Source of the DNA: Brachionus plicatilis
Lineage: Eukaryota; Rotifera; Eurotatoria; Ploima; Brachionidae
Reading direction: 5' to 3'
Length of the DNA stretch: 64,000 nucleotides
NCBI GenBank assembly: GCA_010279815.1
Contig: QEOQ01000640.1
Span: 144,282-208,281 of the forward strand
Every line of letters begins with the position of its first letter. Within the stretch, counting starts at the first letter, position 1. Positions 12,306 to 30,341 of the stretch are shown here, one piece after another. The notes below the pieces were generated by a model. That model ran no database searches. It was not told the origin of the DNA and was given only the letters and a program-made list of their open reading frames with translations. Position numbers and translations under genes: made by a program.

Positions 12306-13170
12306 TCATAAAAACTCATTCGGGTTGCATTTGGGATCTCTTTGATTTCTATATCTAATTGCCAACCAAACTCCCAATAGCTAAAAATAAATAATTAAAG
12401 TTAAATTTTTAGATTTTTTAATCCAAGTTACATTAGTAAAACTAAAAATTAGAGCAACAACTCCAGTTGTTCTTAGACCATTTTTTACTGATTCCCTCAG
12501 GTATTCATAGCATGGACCATTTGCTTTATCTGGACATTCTGAAGAGTTTTTATTTTTTTCAAAACTTTCTTCGTCAAATTGGCAACATGCGTATTTTTGT
12601 TGAATTTCAACTTTTTGTAAATTATTCATATTGTTCCAACTATGGCTTAATAAGTCGTATTTTGAGTTGACTGATATGAACCCAAGGCAAACACAGGCAA
12701 TTATGAATTGTACCAAAAAACAAATTGAGAGAAGAAGCATATACTAAAATAAATTATTTTATTAAATCATTTAAGTGTTTTTTTAACAAAAATTTTCGCT
12801 CTTTTTAAGTTAATTCTGCTTTAATTCTATCAATTATTTATTCTAATATTGTTGGAATTTTAAAAATAATTAAAAAAAAATGCTTACAAAAAAAAGTAAA
12901 ACTTGGTGATGTTTTGAGGTTCCGATCAAGCCAACCGATGAAATAAATAACAAAAAAAATCCGCAAAATATTATTCCACTTAAAATTCCGTTAGATTCAA
13001 TACTATTAGTTTTGGCGTAGATACCAGTCGATATCAAAACTAGAGAGAATAGCTTTGAAAAAAAAAATATAATAAATTTTTAGATAAAGTGTTTACCCAA
13101 TACTCACTATTAGCAATGCGTTTAATGCTAACAAAATTCGCTTGACACAATAGAAGCCCAAAAATACCAT
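12306..13170 (-). CDS. Tetraspanin, TSPAN13/TSPAN31 type
   Basis: Four minus-strand exons, 13170-13108, 13052-12888, 12743-12432 and 12380-12306, have GT...AG introns of 55, 144 and 51 nt and all join in phase 0, giving 204 residues (human TSPAN31 is about 210). The order is a short cytoplasmic N-terminus with CVKR, then TM1, a small loop and TM2. The family signature GLIG..KHHQVLLFFYM runs from TM2 into TM3. A large extracellular loop follows with a CC pair (129-130), Cys146 and Cys154. TM4 and the tail LLGVWLAIRYRNQRDPK come last. The loop has CCQ where most tetraspanins have CCG, and carries one NSS glycosylation sequon. Tetraspanins organise membrane microdomains with integrins and other partners. 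HDHD2 starts 337 bases away on the opposite strand, so the two share a divergent promoter region. Confidence 0.9.
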
Positions 13171-13507
13171 TTTACCGTTATTAAAAACCAAATTAGATAA
13201 TTTTTTTTACATACAGTAATGATATATAAAAAGAATAAATTGATAACATAAAAAAATAATTTTATGAATTTATGGATTTTTTTGCTAGTTTAAATTTATG
13301 TTCATACTTGCAATAATTTTTCTTCTTCATATTGTGGTTGTGATAATGAGAGGGAAAAAACTAAAAATAAAATTTCTAAATATCAAAACAAAAATAAAAT
13401 AATCTTCACCAAAATTGTTAAAATCTTTTTTTGGAAAAAAATAACTATCTTAATGCTTAAAAAAACTTTAAAAAATATAAATTTTTTTCTTCTAGATTTG
13501 ATGATTT
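13171..13507. promoter_or_regulatory. Divergent intergenic region between tetraspanin and HDHD2
   Basis: 337 bases separate the two start codons, which point away from each other, so both promoters must lie here or in the 5' UTRs. A pyrimidine tract ending TTTTTTCTTCTAG at 13495 sits 12 bases before the HDHD2 ATG. It looks like a splice acceptor for a 5' UTR intron or a spliced leader. Confidence 0.45.
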
Positions 13508-14507
13508 ATGTGTTCAATGAAGCCTATTAAAGCTGTTTTGATTGACTTGAGTGGCACTCTTCACATAGAAGATGAGGAAATTCCGGGTTCTGTACAAGCA
13601 TTGGAAACACTTAGAAATTGTGGCAAATTCAATATTAAATTTGTGACTAACACCACCAAAGAATCGAAAAGAAAACTTCATTCTTTATTAGAAAATTTGA
13701 AATTTAAAATTGATGAAAATGAGATTTTCACTTCATTAACTGCTGCTCGTAAACTAATTGAATCTCAACAATTGAGGCCCATGTTGTTTCTTGAACCAAA
13801 TGCATTTGAAGATTTTGAAGGTAATATTTGTTTCAATTTAATTTATTAACTTAAAATTTAGAAACAGGTTCAAGGAATAAATACTGAAAATCCAAATTCG
13901 GTAGTTATTGGGTTAGCTCCTGACATGTTTGATTATGAGAGTCTAAACAACGCGTTTCGGTATTTTTTTGTTTAACTAATAATGATAATTATTAAGTTTT
14001 TTCTCGTAAAGATTATTATTAGATGGAGCAAAACTAGTAGGCATACACAAAGCAAAATATTATAAAAGAAAAAATGGCCTTGCACTTGGACCTGGAGCCT
14101 TTATTTCAGCTTTGGAATTTAGTAGTGGTACCACAGCAGAGATTGTTGGAAAGCCTTCAAAAGATTTTTTTATGTCTTCAATTTCGGAATTCAATGTTGA
14201 TCCAGAAGAATGCGTAATGATTGGTGATGTAAACAATTTTTTTACTTAAATATTGAGGTTTTTAAATTCAAATTATCAAAAAAAAATTTTGTTTGTCTTA
14301 AAAAATTTTTTTTAACAAAAAATTAATTTAGGTTATTTTTAGGATCCAAGTGATGACATCGAAGGAGCTCATAATGCTGGTTTTCATGGAATATTGGTCA
14401 TGACTGGAAAATACAGAAAAAATTCAGAGAAATTGTTAACCAAGAAGCCATTATTATTAGCTGATAATTTTGCACATGCTGTAGAATATTTGTTATCTAT
14501 ATCTTAA
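13508..14507 (+). CDS. HDHD2: HAD-like hydrolase domain-containing protein 2
   Basis: Exons 13508-13820, 13875-13959, 14012-14228 and 14343-14507 join in phases 1, 2 and 0 to give 259 residues, the same length as human HDHD2. HAD motif I is VLIDLSGT near residues 10-17. The family's [10 protein letters not shown] segment carries motif II Thr/Ser, GLALGPG and GKP precede the motif III Lys, and MIGDDPSDDI is the Mg-binding motif IV. The cap insert ([18 protein letters not shown]) fits the C2-capped subgroup. The usual second motif I aspartate (DxD) is Ser here, as it is a non-Asp residue in HDHD2 generally, so classical phosphatase chemistry may be weak. The start at 13508 is preferred because it follows an acceptor-like TTCTAG; ATG 13517 is possible. 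Biological role of the family is poorly known. Confidence 0.94.
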
Positions 14508-16891
14508 TTGATTTTAAGCTAATTAATTGAGATTTACTTGAAAAGGCTAAGATTAAATTTTTTTACATCGCCTTTAAGGCGTTCATTGAAATAAATAAAT
14601 AATAAATAAAATTTTTCTAACAGTGATGGAACAAACAAAATAAGTATTAAAAAAAATTTAAAGTAAACAATTTAGATTTAATAAAAAAAGAATCGAAAAA
14701 TTTTTTCTCTTTAAATTAAAAAAAAATTGCAAATCTTTGAGGTTCATAAGCTTTAATTAAATTACATCACAGTAAAATTTTGAACGCATTAGTATTTTTT
14801 ACCAAAGCTGAAAAACGAATCTGGTCATAGCTTATTCCATTATGCGATGAGATTTGAAATTTTAATATGGTATCATGGGCTAATGCTACAATTTAGAAGT
14901 CGCTTATTTTTCCAAAAATATAATTTAATAATTTAGAAAATGAAAGTTAGTTTGATTGATACAAATTCAAAAATAAATTTATTCAAAATTTTTTTAGATT
15001 TAAATATCGTATAAAAAAATAATTACCAAAAATAGAAATGTCGTAGGAAATTAAATTTAATATATGCTGATTGCAGACTAAAAATACTTTTTTTCCTTTT
15101 TGAACTGTCTGGAGCCTTTGTCTAAAATATTTTTTAAAAAATAAACGAATTTACAGATAAACAGAAATTCAATTCTTGAAAATATTGAAGCTTTAAAAAT
15201 TTAAGTTTTAATTTTTTAAAATAGATCACAATATATACTAAATTAAAAAGTAAAAAAAAATAGCGATAAGAAAAGAGATAAAAAAACTAGACTGAAAAAT
15301 CTTGAGTCGTCCCATTTTTGTTACCAATCGGGTCAGCCTCGGTTTTTTGACAATAAAACTAAGCCAGTTTAACACATCCCGGTCACACCAACCAATCGTG
15401 ATTATAAAAGTTTAGTTTATTAACAAACTGAAAAAAAATGAATCATCAGTAATTAAAAATGTATTATTTTAGAATACTTTAGATTCTATTTCGTAATTCC
15501 TGTTTACGTTTTGAAAAAATTAAATTTCAAACTTTAATCTAAAATTTTTGAATTTTTTAAAGCTAAAAATGAATCTTAACTACAATTTTAAATATTTCCG
15601 AAGAAGTGTAATTAAAAGTTAATCAATTTTTATGAAGCCAAAAAAAAACTAAATAGAGTTGTGCATGTGGTGAGTTTTATGAGAGTGAGAGAAAAATAAA
15701 ATCAAATCGCTCAAGATCAAATCAAGAAAAATGGATTTTATAGATTTTTTCTAACAAAAAAATGATTCGTAATTCTTAAACTTAAGTTAATTTTTTTCAC
15801 GATCTCAATAATTTTATATCTTTTATGAGAAAAATTTGTGACCAGTATGATAACAAAACAGGAAAGACCGAAAATTTTCAGAGACATTTCATTGTATTTT
15901 TTTAAGCTTGATTTAATTTGAAATTTAAATATTTTTTAAACTTTATAATTATTTTTATATATTGTTTTGAAAATATAGCAAATGATCAAAAATTTAATCT
16001 GCATAAACTTCAAATATTTTTCAATTGAAATATTGAAATATAAATATTGGAAAGATTTATTAATTTTATCTTAAAAATCAAAATTAAAAATTAAAAATTA
16101 AAAATTAAAAACCTATCCTATCTTGAGATTAAAATAATGGTAGCAAGTAATTAAAATTCAAAGTTATGATTTTATTTAAATAAAAATTTTATTATTAAAA
16201 TCATTTATAAAAAATAAAATCTATTTTTAATAATTTTTTTTAATATAAAAGGTTTAATGTTTTATTTCAAAAATCGAAACTTCAAATGATAAAAAAGCTC
16301 TGAATTAAAACTTAGTATATTTTTTTTTGTATCGGCATTATCTTTCAACACTAAAATAAATAATTATCTAAATAATTGAAAAATAACATTAAATGGTGTA
16401 CTTTAGTGAATTTAGTAGAGTATAATTAAATGAAGTGATCAAAAAGGAAATCAAAATAATCAATCAATTAATCAATTAACTCATATTAATTTCAATTTTC
16501 GTATACTTCCCATTTTCGAGCTAAGTCTAAAAAAAAAAGGTAAGTTCTAAATGGATTATTTAATTTTGTTAGCTAATACAACTACCTGTATGATACTTTT
16601 AATTATCTCATATTGTTTTTGCTTATTAACAAAATAATTTTTATTCAAGGTAATGCATTGCTTGACGTCCAATGGTTAGCTAACAAACAAAAGTCACTGA
16701 CAGGCGAAAAACGATTAATTGTTGGTCGAAAATTTCAGCATCATAATGTTCCAAATAATTCTTAATTGCTCTTCCTGTTCTAATTAAGTAATCAATTAAC
16801 CGTGATTACTTGATATTTTCTATCTATAAATTCAATTTTGATCAGCAATAATTCAATCAACTTTAAGAATAAACAAAATAAAAAAATAGAG
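14508..16891. other. Intergenic, no gene seen; upstream region of homeobox gene
   Basis: 2.4 kb of AT-rich DNA without supported exons. A modestly GC-richer patch (15298-15400) has no open frame. The 200 bases before the homeobox ATG include CGTGATTACTTGA and TAATCAATTAA motifs of the TAAT type bound by homeodomains, but such motifs are expected by chance here. Confidence 0.5.
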
Positions 16892-18307
16892 ATGTACCCA
16901 TCAACTACCATTTCACCAGTCCTTGGTCAAACCTCAGAAACGCAGTCATATCCCGAATGGAACAATTTCTACCCATACAACTATCAAAACACTGACAGCT
17001 ACTACAACTATTACCAAATGTACAGCTATTCCAACTATATTCAGAATCCCAACTATTACGTTTTTGGCAACCAACAAGCTCAAACCATTCCGCCTGAAAC
17101 AACTAGCCAAGCTAAGGAAGAATTGATCAAAATTCAAAATAAAGTTAATGAAAAATTGAACTATACACCTAGTTTGGAAAAATCAGAGCTGTCTAGTGCC
17201 AGTGAGACAGAGAGCAATGTCGAGTCAAACAAAGATAATGATGAAAACTTGGACAAAAATAATGAAAAAGCATCAATGGCTACTAATTATCCAGCTTTTT
17301 TTACCACTCAAAAAATGTCCAATAACACCAGCAAATTGAGTTACACTGTTTATCAATTGGAACTTTTGAACGCCATTTATTCTGACATGAAATATCCAAA
17401 TAGTGTGCAGAAAACATTGATTGCCAAATTGATTGGCATTACAAGAGACCAGGTAAAAATTTGGTTCCAAAACAGACGCCGCAAGGACACATTGGTATCA
17501 CAGGGCAAAATTCCTTCGTCGGTGGTTTCAAAATCGCAGGGCTTAAAACGCCGAAAGTCGGGTGATGAATTTGATGCCGACGAATACTCGCCATTATCCC
17601 CAGACCAGAAAAAAAAAGTTGTTGAAAATGAGGTGATAGACAATGTTCTCTATCAATTAAAATGTCACCAAAATGCACCAAGTAGACTAAGTACCAAACG
17701 AACTAAATTGAGCAGCATTGAACAGGATACAGGAAACACTTCGATGACACTACCAGTAGCTAAGAATCAAATGAGCGAAATCAGCCAGAACAAAATAATA
17801 GATATTAGTAACATTTTTAGAAAAGATTCGATGGCCAGTGTGGACAAAAATGATTATTCGTCCAATCCTTCGTCATTTATTTTGACCTCTTCGTCATCAT
17901 CAAGTTCGTCAGGTGTCAGCTCAAATGAAGATGATTCGTATGCTTATGGAAAAGCAGCCAAATTCCAGGTTTTGGATCAACCAATTTCGATTCAGGATTA
18001 TGTAAAACAAAATTATATCAGCTCATATCAAAACATGCCCAAAATTCATAATCCATATCAATCTCAACCAGATTACAATTCAACTTATCCAAAGCAAGCT
18101 ACCAAAAATCAAAACTGGAGTGCCAATTATCAACCATATCAACCAGCTTATTCTGATCAAACAATTCAAAAGGATTTAAGTACCGGATATTATGATAGTC
18201 AAGTTTATGATCAGTCTAACCCTCAATATGGATTTGTTCAATCTAATTCTAGTCAAGTTTATGCTCCTTATTTGGCAAATAATTTACCTTATTCTTATTC
18301 TTTATAA
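16892..18307 (+). CDS. Divergent Q50 homeodomain transcription factor
   Basis: A single uninterrupted reading frame from ATG 16892 encodes 471 residues. The frame extends upstream to 16838 but without an ATG. A 60-residue homeodomain lies at about 144-203. Helix 3 reads QVKIWFQNRRRKD, with Gln50, Asn51 and Arg53 intact, and the recognisable core Leu16 and Trp48 are present; position 20 is Tyr where Phe is usual. The flanks are low-complexity: Tyr/Asn-rich (residues 20-65 and the C-terminus), acidic Ser/Asp (about 105-125), a basic LKRRK patch (about 218-222) and a run of nine serines (about 335). It should bind TAAT-core DNA in the nucleus. No class-specific signature outside the homeodomain (hexapeptide, paired, POU, TALE loop) was seen, so it is best called an unassigned, probably ANTP-like, fast-evolving homeobox gene. 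It lacks introns, unlike most genes nearby. Confidence 0.9.
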   Translation: MYPSTTISPVLGQTSETQSYPEWNNFYPYNYQNTDSYYNYYQMYSYSNYIQNPNYYVFGNQQAQTIPPETTSQAKEELIKIQNKVNEKLNYTPSLEKSELSSASETESNVESNKDNDENLDKNNEKASMATNYPAFFTTQKMSNNTSKLSYTVYQLELLNAIYSDMKYPNSVQKTLIAKLIGITRDQVKIWFQNRRRKDTLVSQGKIPSSVVSKSQGLKRRKSGDEFDADEYSPLSPDQKKKVVENEVIDNVLYQLKCHQNAPSRLSTKRTKLSSIEQDTGNTSMTLPVAKNQMSEISQNKIIDISNIFRKDSMASVDKNDYSSNPSSFILTSSSSSSSSGVSSNEDDSYAYGKAAKFQVLDQPISIQDYVKQNYISSYQNMPKIHNPYQSQPDYNSTYPKQATKNQNWSANYQPYQPAYSDQTIQKDLSTGYYDSQVYDQSNPQYGFVQSNSSQVYAPYLANNLPYSYSL

Positions 18308-19746
18308 ATTTGATTTCTTAAAGCCTTTGAGTTGTAAATTTTTAATTTTATATTTGAACATATTTTTAAACGTTTTAAATTTTATTGTTAATTTATGTCA
18401 TTAATTAAAATTTTTAAAATAAATACAAATTCTTCATTTTTTTTTTCTAATTGTTCAAATAGAATTTTATTTTTTTTAAGTATTTCAAAATTAAAAAATT
18501 GTCCGAAGATTAAATATTTTTTAGTTTGCATTTAGTATTGATGTTCGGTGCATAAATCAAAAATTTATTGTAAACTGAATTCTAAAATTTTAGTAAAAGA
18601 GTAAAATATTAAAAAATTTCAGTAAGTGTTGACCGACATTGTTAAGAAAGCGGTATGGAGAAGATGACTCAGAGACTGGTAATTTTTAATCAGCAAAAAT
18701 TATTTTTTATTTAACTAATTAAACTTAGATTAAAATTTTTTCTATTTATTCAAATCCATAAAATATTTTAATTTAATTAAATATTCATTTTTTTAAATAT
18801 TGGTTAATTTTGGCCGGTCACATAAGCGCATGTACGGTCACCAACTCTAGTTTCAGTAGATTGAAAAGTTTAATGTGATCTGAATTTTAGATTTTTATTT
18901 TAAATTAATACATTTAAATATTGAATCTTACATCTTTTTAAATCAAACATGAACTCAAATCTTTAAAGAAATGTATTAGCAGAATATTTGCTACAGTTTG
19001 GTTCTTTAAAACATGATTGTAATTATAAGCTGCATCGGGATAATGATAAAAAACATATAAATGTAATTTAATCAAAAATTAATATATTAATTAATTGAAA
19101 TATACTGCTTGAAATTTTAAAAGTTATATTAATGCATCATTTATTAAAAAAAAGGTAAAATCTGAAGCTTGGAATCAAGTACAAATTTCTTTTTCTATTA
19201 GACTCAATTTTATTCTTACTTAAAAAAAAAGTATTTTAATATCACATGAGTATTTTTAGAACGCAAATAGAAAAAATAGAAAAATTCTAGGCCCTTTCAA
19301 AATTCCAATAAAATATTATTCATTTAAAAAATTAAATCAGATTTAAATAAAAAGAATAAAAATAACTAAGTAAAAAAGTTTATCAATATTTTAATTGAGA
19401 ATGAAATTGAATGGTCAAACTTCTAAATTCAAAAATTACTGAAATTAGGTCTTTTTGGAATTTTAAAAATATTAGTTTCACTGAAAGAATTAAAAATTCA
19501 AATTTGCATTATTTATTAAATAATATCAAAAATATGGTTAGTTTACTCGATCAATAAAAAAAACAGATATTAAAGATTTTTGATTAAAGAATAAAACAAA
19601 ATTTTTGATAAATCTGTTAAATTAAGGGAATATTTTTAAATGTTCATGTTTTTTTTAAATAGAGTTTAATTTTAACAAATAATCAACATCGAATCTGGAT
19701 AACATTCATTTAATCGAAAAAAGCACTTGGCTTTAGCCTAGAATAA
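18308..19746. other. Intergenic, no gene seen
   Basis: AT-rich sequence between the homeobox stop and the 3' end of the minus-strand TBC1D23. No exon, RNA gene or clear repeat boundary was recognised. Confidence 0.5.
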
Positions 19747-25888
<6,142 letters not shown>

Positions 25889-27677
25889 TTCACTTTTTGC
25901 TAAAAAATATTATAAAAAATTATGTCTCTTTCTCGATACACGTAAGCAATAATAATAATTAATAAAAATTTTTTTTTAATTTTTTGATTGAATAAATGGT
26001 TTAAAGTGTAATTTGAAAAAAGTAATTTTCTAATTTTTTCAATTGATCAAAAACTTCACTTTTGCGGAAAAGGTATCAAAGTTAAATTCTGAAATCATTA
26101 TTTAAAAATAAAAATTATTCTTTGAATTAAAATTAAATAGGCCTAAAAATGCAAATTTATGATTATTCATAAAATATTTTATTGAAACTCAAAATTTTGT
26201 CTTTTTCAGAATATGTTTTAGACCTAAAAAGAGATGGAAAAAAATTTCAAAAATAAACAATTGTAAAAATTTGATTAAAAAAACTTAATCGATGTTACAA
26301 GGGAACAAAAATAATTTTTAATTTTGAAAAACTAAGATTGAAAATTAGATAACATCATTGTATTCCGTAATTAGTGAAGAATCGTTTTGAACCTCAATCA
26401 TTATCATCATCAAGCGAACTTTTAAGTTTTTAAAAATTAATAAAAAATTCAAAATTATTTTTTTAAAAACTTAACTGTGTATCTTTCCAGTTTAAATTTT
26501 AATATTTGTTACTTTTATTATAAAAAGTTTAAAAAAATTTAAATACATAGTGGAAATTTTAAAAAACTATATGTATATTTTTTGAGTGAAAAAAGTTCTA
26601 ATCAAAATTTCCACCCTTAAGCAATTTAAAATAAAATGTTTTTTTTTCATTAAATGAACCAATTTCAATTAAATGCTTTTAAAAGAAAATGTTTTCAAAA
26701 ACTTCAATTTGTGCATATCCACAAAAAAGTATTTTCTACATAGCTAAGGTTTGTACTTTGATTTGTTTCAAATCAAAATTAAATAAAAATAAACATTAAA
26801 ATTTGTTCTATTCTTATAATTTTTTTCTGAATTCATTCTTAGTTAATAATAAAAACGGCATGTAATTAAAGAACTAATAAAAAAAAATATTTTACTAGTT
26901 AATTAAAGTATTTTACTTACAAAACTATTTAATCCAAACAGCAGCAAAAAATATTCAGACTAAACAAAAAAATTGTCTTAATTTTTATAGGAATTCATTT
27001 TTTAAATTTTATACTTGTATGCTTGATTATTTTTATAATCGCCGAATCTGGCGCCATTTTTCAAATAAATAAAAAAATAATAATAGTAAGTTATTCTTGT
27101 AAGAGACGATAAAATAAGGACATATTTTTAGATCAAAATTTTCAATATCTTTTAGAACCAAAAACTTTCAATTAATATTATAAAATTAATAGAAAGAAAT
27201 CCAACAAATTTTGAATAACTATTTAACCCAAAACATTTGATTTATTTATTTAGAGATTTGAATTTTTAAAAAAATACTTCTTTAATAAAATTTTATTTGT
27301 TGTCTTTTGTAAAAATAAAAATTAGTTCTTTAAGTATTCTTAAAAAAGTTAGTTTTATTATTAACAACAAGTATATTAAAATGTAAAAATATACATGAAA
27401 GTTTTTCAGTATACTAAAACATCAAATCCGTGAATCTTGCTCAAAAAAAATTCTGATGTAAATATTTTAAAAGCTTAATATCATGATGGTTAACAGAGTT
27501 GGTCAAAACTCAAGTCACTTGAGTTTTGACCAACTCTGAGTCAAACTTTGATTTTAGATATTTTTTTCAAATATTTAGGCTGTTGGTTTCATTTTCAAAA
27601 AGTTAAGTGATGGAAATTTTTTATGAATTAAAAAAAAATCATTTTACAATAAAAATATTTAAGAATAGGCAAAAAAA
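25889..27677. other. Intergenic, no gene seen
   Basis: AT-rich region between the TBC1D23 start and the NAGA 3' end. Apart from the palindrome at 27494-27538 nothing was recognised. It must hold the TBC1D23 promoter. Confidence 0.5.
27494..27538. repeat. 45-bp perfect palindrome with CAGAGTTG ends
   Basis: Two 22-base arms are exact reverse complements around a single central C (27516), beginning CAGAGTTGGTCAAAACTC. The termini resemble the hAT-like MITE family (20187-20500 and 60764-60816), but no 8-bp flanking duplication is seen, so it could be a collapsed copy or an unrelated hairpin. It lies 140 bases downstream of the NAGA stop and could form a strong RNA hairpin. Confidence 0.85.
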
Positions 27678-29052
27678 TTAATCTTTAGACAGTGATGACT
27701 TAGATTTTGATCGTTGATCCAATGTTGTCGGCTCAGCCCAACAAGCAAAAACGCTACCAGACGGTTCAACCTTTACTTTTATTGTATCTGCTTTTTTATA
27801 TTTTCCTACTAATTCTCCTGTAAATGCCTCAAATACATTATAAACTTCTGATCTGTTCAATCCCATCTCTTGGAGTGGAACATTGATAACAGCTGGAGTG
27901 CCATAAGGTAATGGATAATAAAACACCAGCGCTGTTTTATCATCTTCTAAAGGTTTTTTCCATATTTCTACATTGTTAATTTTTAAAATTCGTTTCCCCA
28001 TTATTCCCAATTTATCCTGGTTTATTGCTACAAGATTTTTGTTCAGTAGAATTTCAGAATGCCAAGGCTTAATTGTTCTCAAATCAACCGACATAATCAA
28101 CGGAGCTGCCATTATTGACCAAATGGCCATTTGAGCTCGTGATTGACCATAGCTGAGACCATAATTACCAATGATTAGCATGTCCGGATCGTTCCACGAG
28201 CCTGGCCCATGTACCAGCGATAAATTATCTTGCTTCGATGCAAACCATTGAATGATATCATTTAAACTTCCAAAGTTGTCATCAATATCATCATAGTTAC
28301 GCCATAGATTACAATATTCAGCAATTTTTTTATAATCAGGCTGAATGGTTCCTTCTTGATAAGCTGGCCACGAACATGAATAGACAATTTGACGGTTTGT
28401 CTTATTAAGATACTGTCCCATGAGAGGATATCCTTTATCCATATCGTGAATGTCGGCATAGCATCCATCTAACTTTAAATAATCAACAGTCCATTCAGCA
28501 AATGTTTGAGCATCCAATTCTAAATGATCAATAGAACCTTTATATTTTAAAAATTTAATAAAATTTTTTTAACTAATTTTTGTTTAAATTCTGACCTGGG
28601 TACCCTCCACATGTCAGAGTGCCATAATCTTCATAGATCCCAAATTTTAAACCTTTGGAATGAACATAGTCAGCCAAAGCTCGGATTCCACTCGGAAATC
28701 TGACTGGATCTGGCTGTAGGCGGTTATCTTCATCTCGTTTGGTAGCTAGCCAACAATCGTCAACAATTATGTATGAGTACCCTGCCTCCAAAAATCCGTC
28801 ATCAGCCATTCTATCTGCCATTTCTCGAATTAGATTTTCACTAAAAAAAATCTTTTTAAATCTTGTCTAGATAGACAAATTATTTGCTTACCTTATGCAT
28901 TCATCCGGGAAATTTTGACAGTCAGTCTGACATCTGAATCGTTCCCAAGTCATCCATCCCATAGGAGGTGTTCTTGCTAAACCATTTTCAAGTGAATAAA
29001 TATGCGTAATTTGAAATAATGTGATATAAATTGTCAAAAATTTTATTATCAT
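27678..29052 (-). CDS. NAGA: Alpha-N-acetylgalactosaminidase (GH27, lysosomal)
   Basis: Exons 29052-28892, 28840-28596 and 28537-27678 join with 51 and 58 nt introns to 421 residues. A signal peptide covers about residues 1-20. The GH27 barrel starts [21 protein letters not shown]. The nucleophile is Asp159 (YLKLDGCY) and the acid/base is Asp219 (WRNYDDIDD), 60 residues apart as in human GLA (61). The selectivity loop reads CSWPAY, with Ser191 and Ala194. That pair marks alpha-N-acetylgalactosaminidase, whereas alpha-galactosidase has Glu and Leu (CEWPLY). The [11 protein letters not shown] segment and the C-terminal beta domain follow. The enzyme removes terminal alpha-GalNAc from glycoconjugates in lysosomes. 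The tail after CWAEPT is Ser/Lys-rich. Confidence 0.95.
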
Positions 29053-30341
29053 TTTTTTAGAATTTATCTAAATTTTCTGTTCTAACTTTTTTCAGCTAGT
29101 ATTTATAATTGGTTTTATCTAAAGTTCTTAACCTAGATAACTTTTTTTTTCAATTAAAATATTTTAAAAAATCACTTTAGAATTTTGGTCATTTTAATTT
29201 AATAGCGTTAAGTGATGATACTTTGTTCATGATACCACAATGACAATTGTGTATAAGCCGACTGATAAGATAATTTTTTGTTTTAGAATCTTTCTGATTA
29301 TGTTTGCGTCAAAATTAATTTAAAGCTTTAAAATTGTAATTGTTCTCCATAAGTAATATAGAGTTTAGGCTAGAGATCACATGATTTAAATAAATTTTGA
29401 ATAAAAATTTTTCAAATTTCAAATTTATTGCTAATTTGATTATTTTGAAAAAAATTAACAATAATTTTATCGTGATGATTAAATATATTTAACAGTTTTG
29501 AAATGACTCCGAAAACCGGACCGCTTTGAAAATCTTTTTGACATTATTTATTATTTTCAAATTAACAAATTTATTATTTTTGATTTATGGTTCAAATTTT
29601 TTAATTTAAAATAAAAAAAAAACATCCAATTAAATATTACAGCAATTTGTCAGTTAAAAGAAGAACTTTTAAAAATTAAGGGTAGGAAGTTTTTTTTTCT
29701 AATTTACCGCCTTAGAATTTTTTTTTTAAAGTTTTGAAAAATATTTGAAAATTTTTCACTCTAAAAAAGTTATTCAAATAAAAGAAATTTATCGCTTTTT
29801 TTTCTTCTATTAGAAACAAGAAAATACATGTTATACATATCAAACGATATTACTTATCGATTAAACATCTAACAAAAAAAAAACGAACTAAAAAATATTG
29901 AACAAAAAGAATACTCATGAGTAAAAAAATGCTAAATTTCTTTAAAATAATTTTAACTCATTTTAAAAGATAATTTGATTAAAACTTTTTTTTGACAAAT
30001 TAGTCGGATTTTGGATAACGCCAACTTCATAACGTTTGTAATTTATTCTATTTTTTTGATAATTTATAATTTCTAACAGGACTACAATGTTGAAACTGAG
30101 ACACGGACTGGAAATATGGATATCTGGCCTTAATAAGATTAATCCGAAGTCATAGTAAAAGTCAATCCTAGACACTCAATTGTATGCGATTATTTATCGC
30201 TTGCTAAACTTAATCTTATTTTGGCATAAAGAATAATAAATAAAAAAGATAAAATTATATAAAAAGTTATTTTTATTTAACATTCTTAAAAAAAATCTTA
30301 TCAAAAACGTCTATTAAAAAATTCCAAAAATATCCTGATTT
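29053..30341. other. Intergenic, no gene seen
   Basis: AT-rich sequence with no supported exon. It lies between the NAGA start and the 3' end of the secreted repeat protein. Confidence 0.5.

Noticed and set aside
16838..16891. Upstream extension of the homeobox frame
   Set aside because: The frame is open but has no ATG before 16892 and its Asn/Lys-rich translation looks like untranslated AT-rich sequence.
17439..17681. Minus-strand frames within the homeobox gene
   Set aside because: They are antisense shadows of a strongly supported homeodomain coding region.
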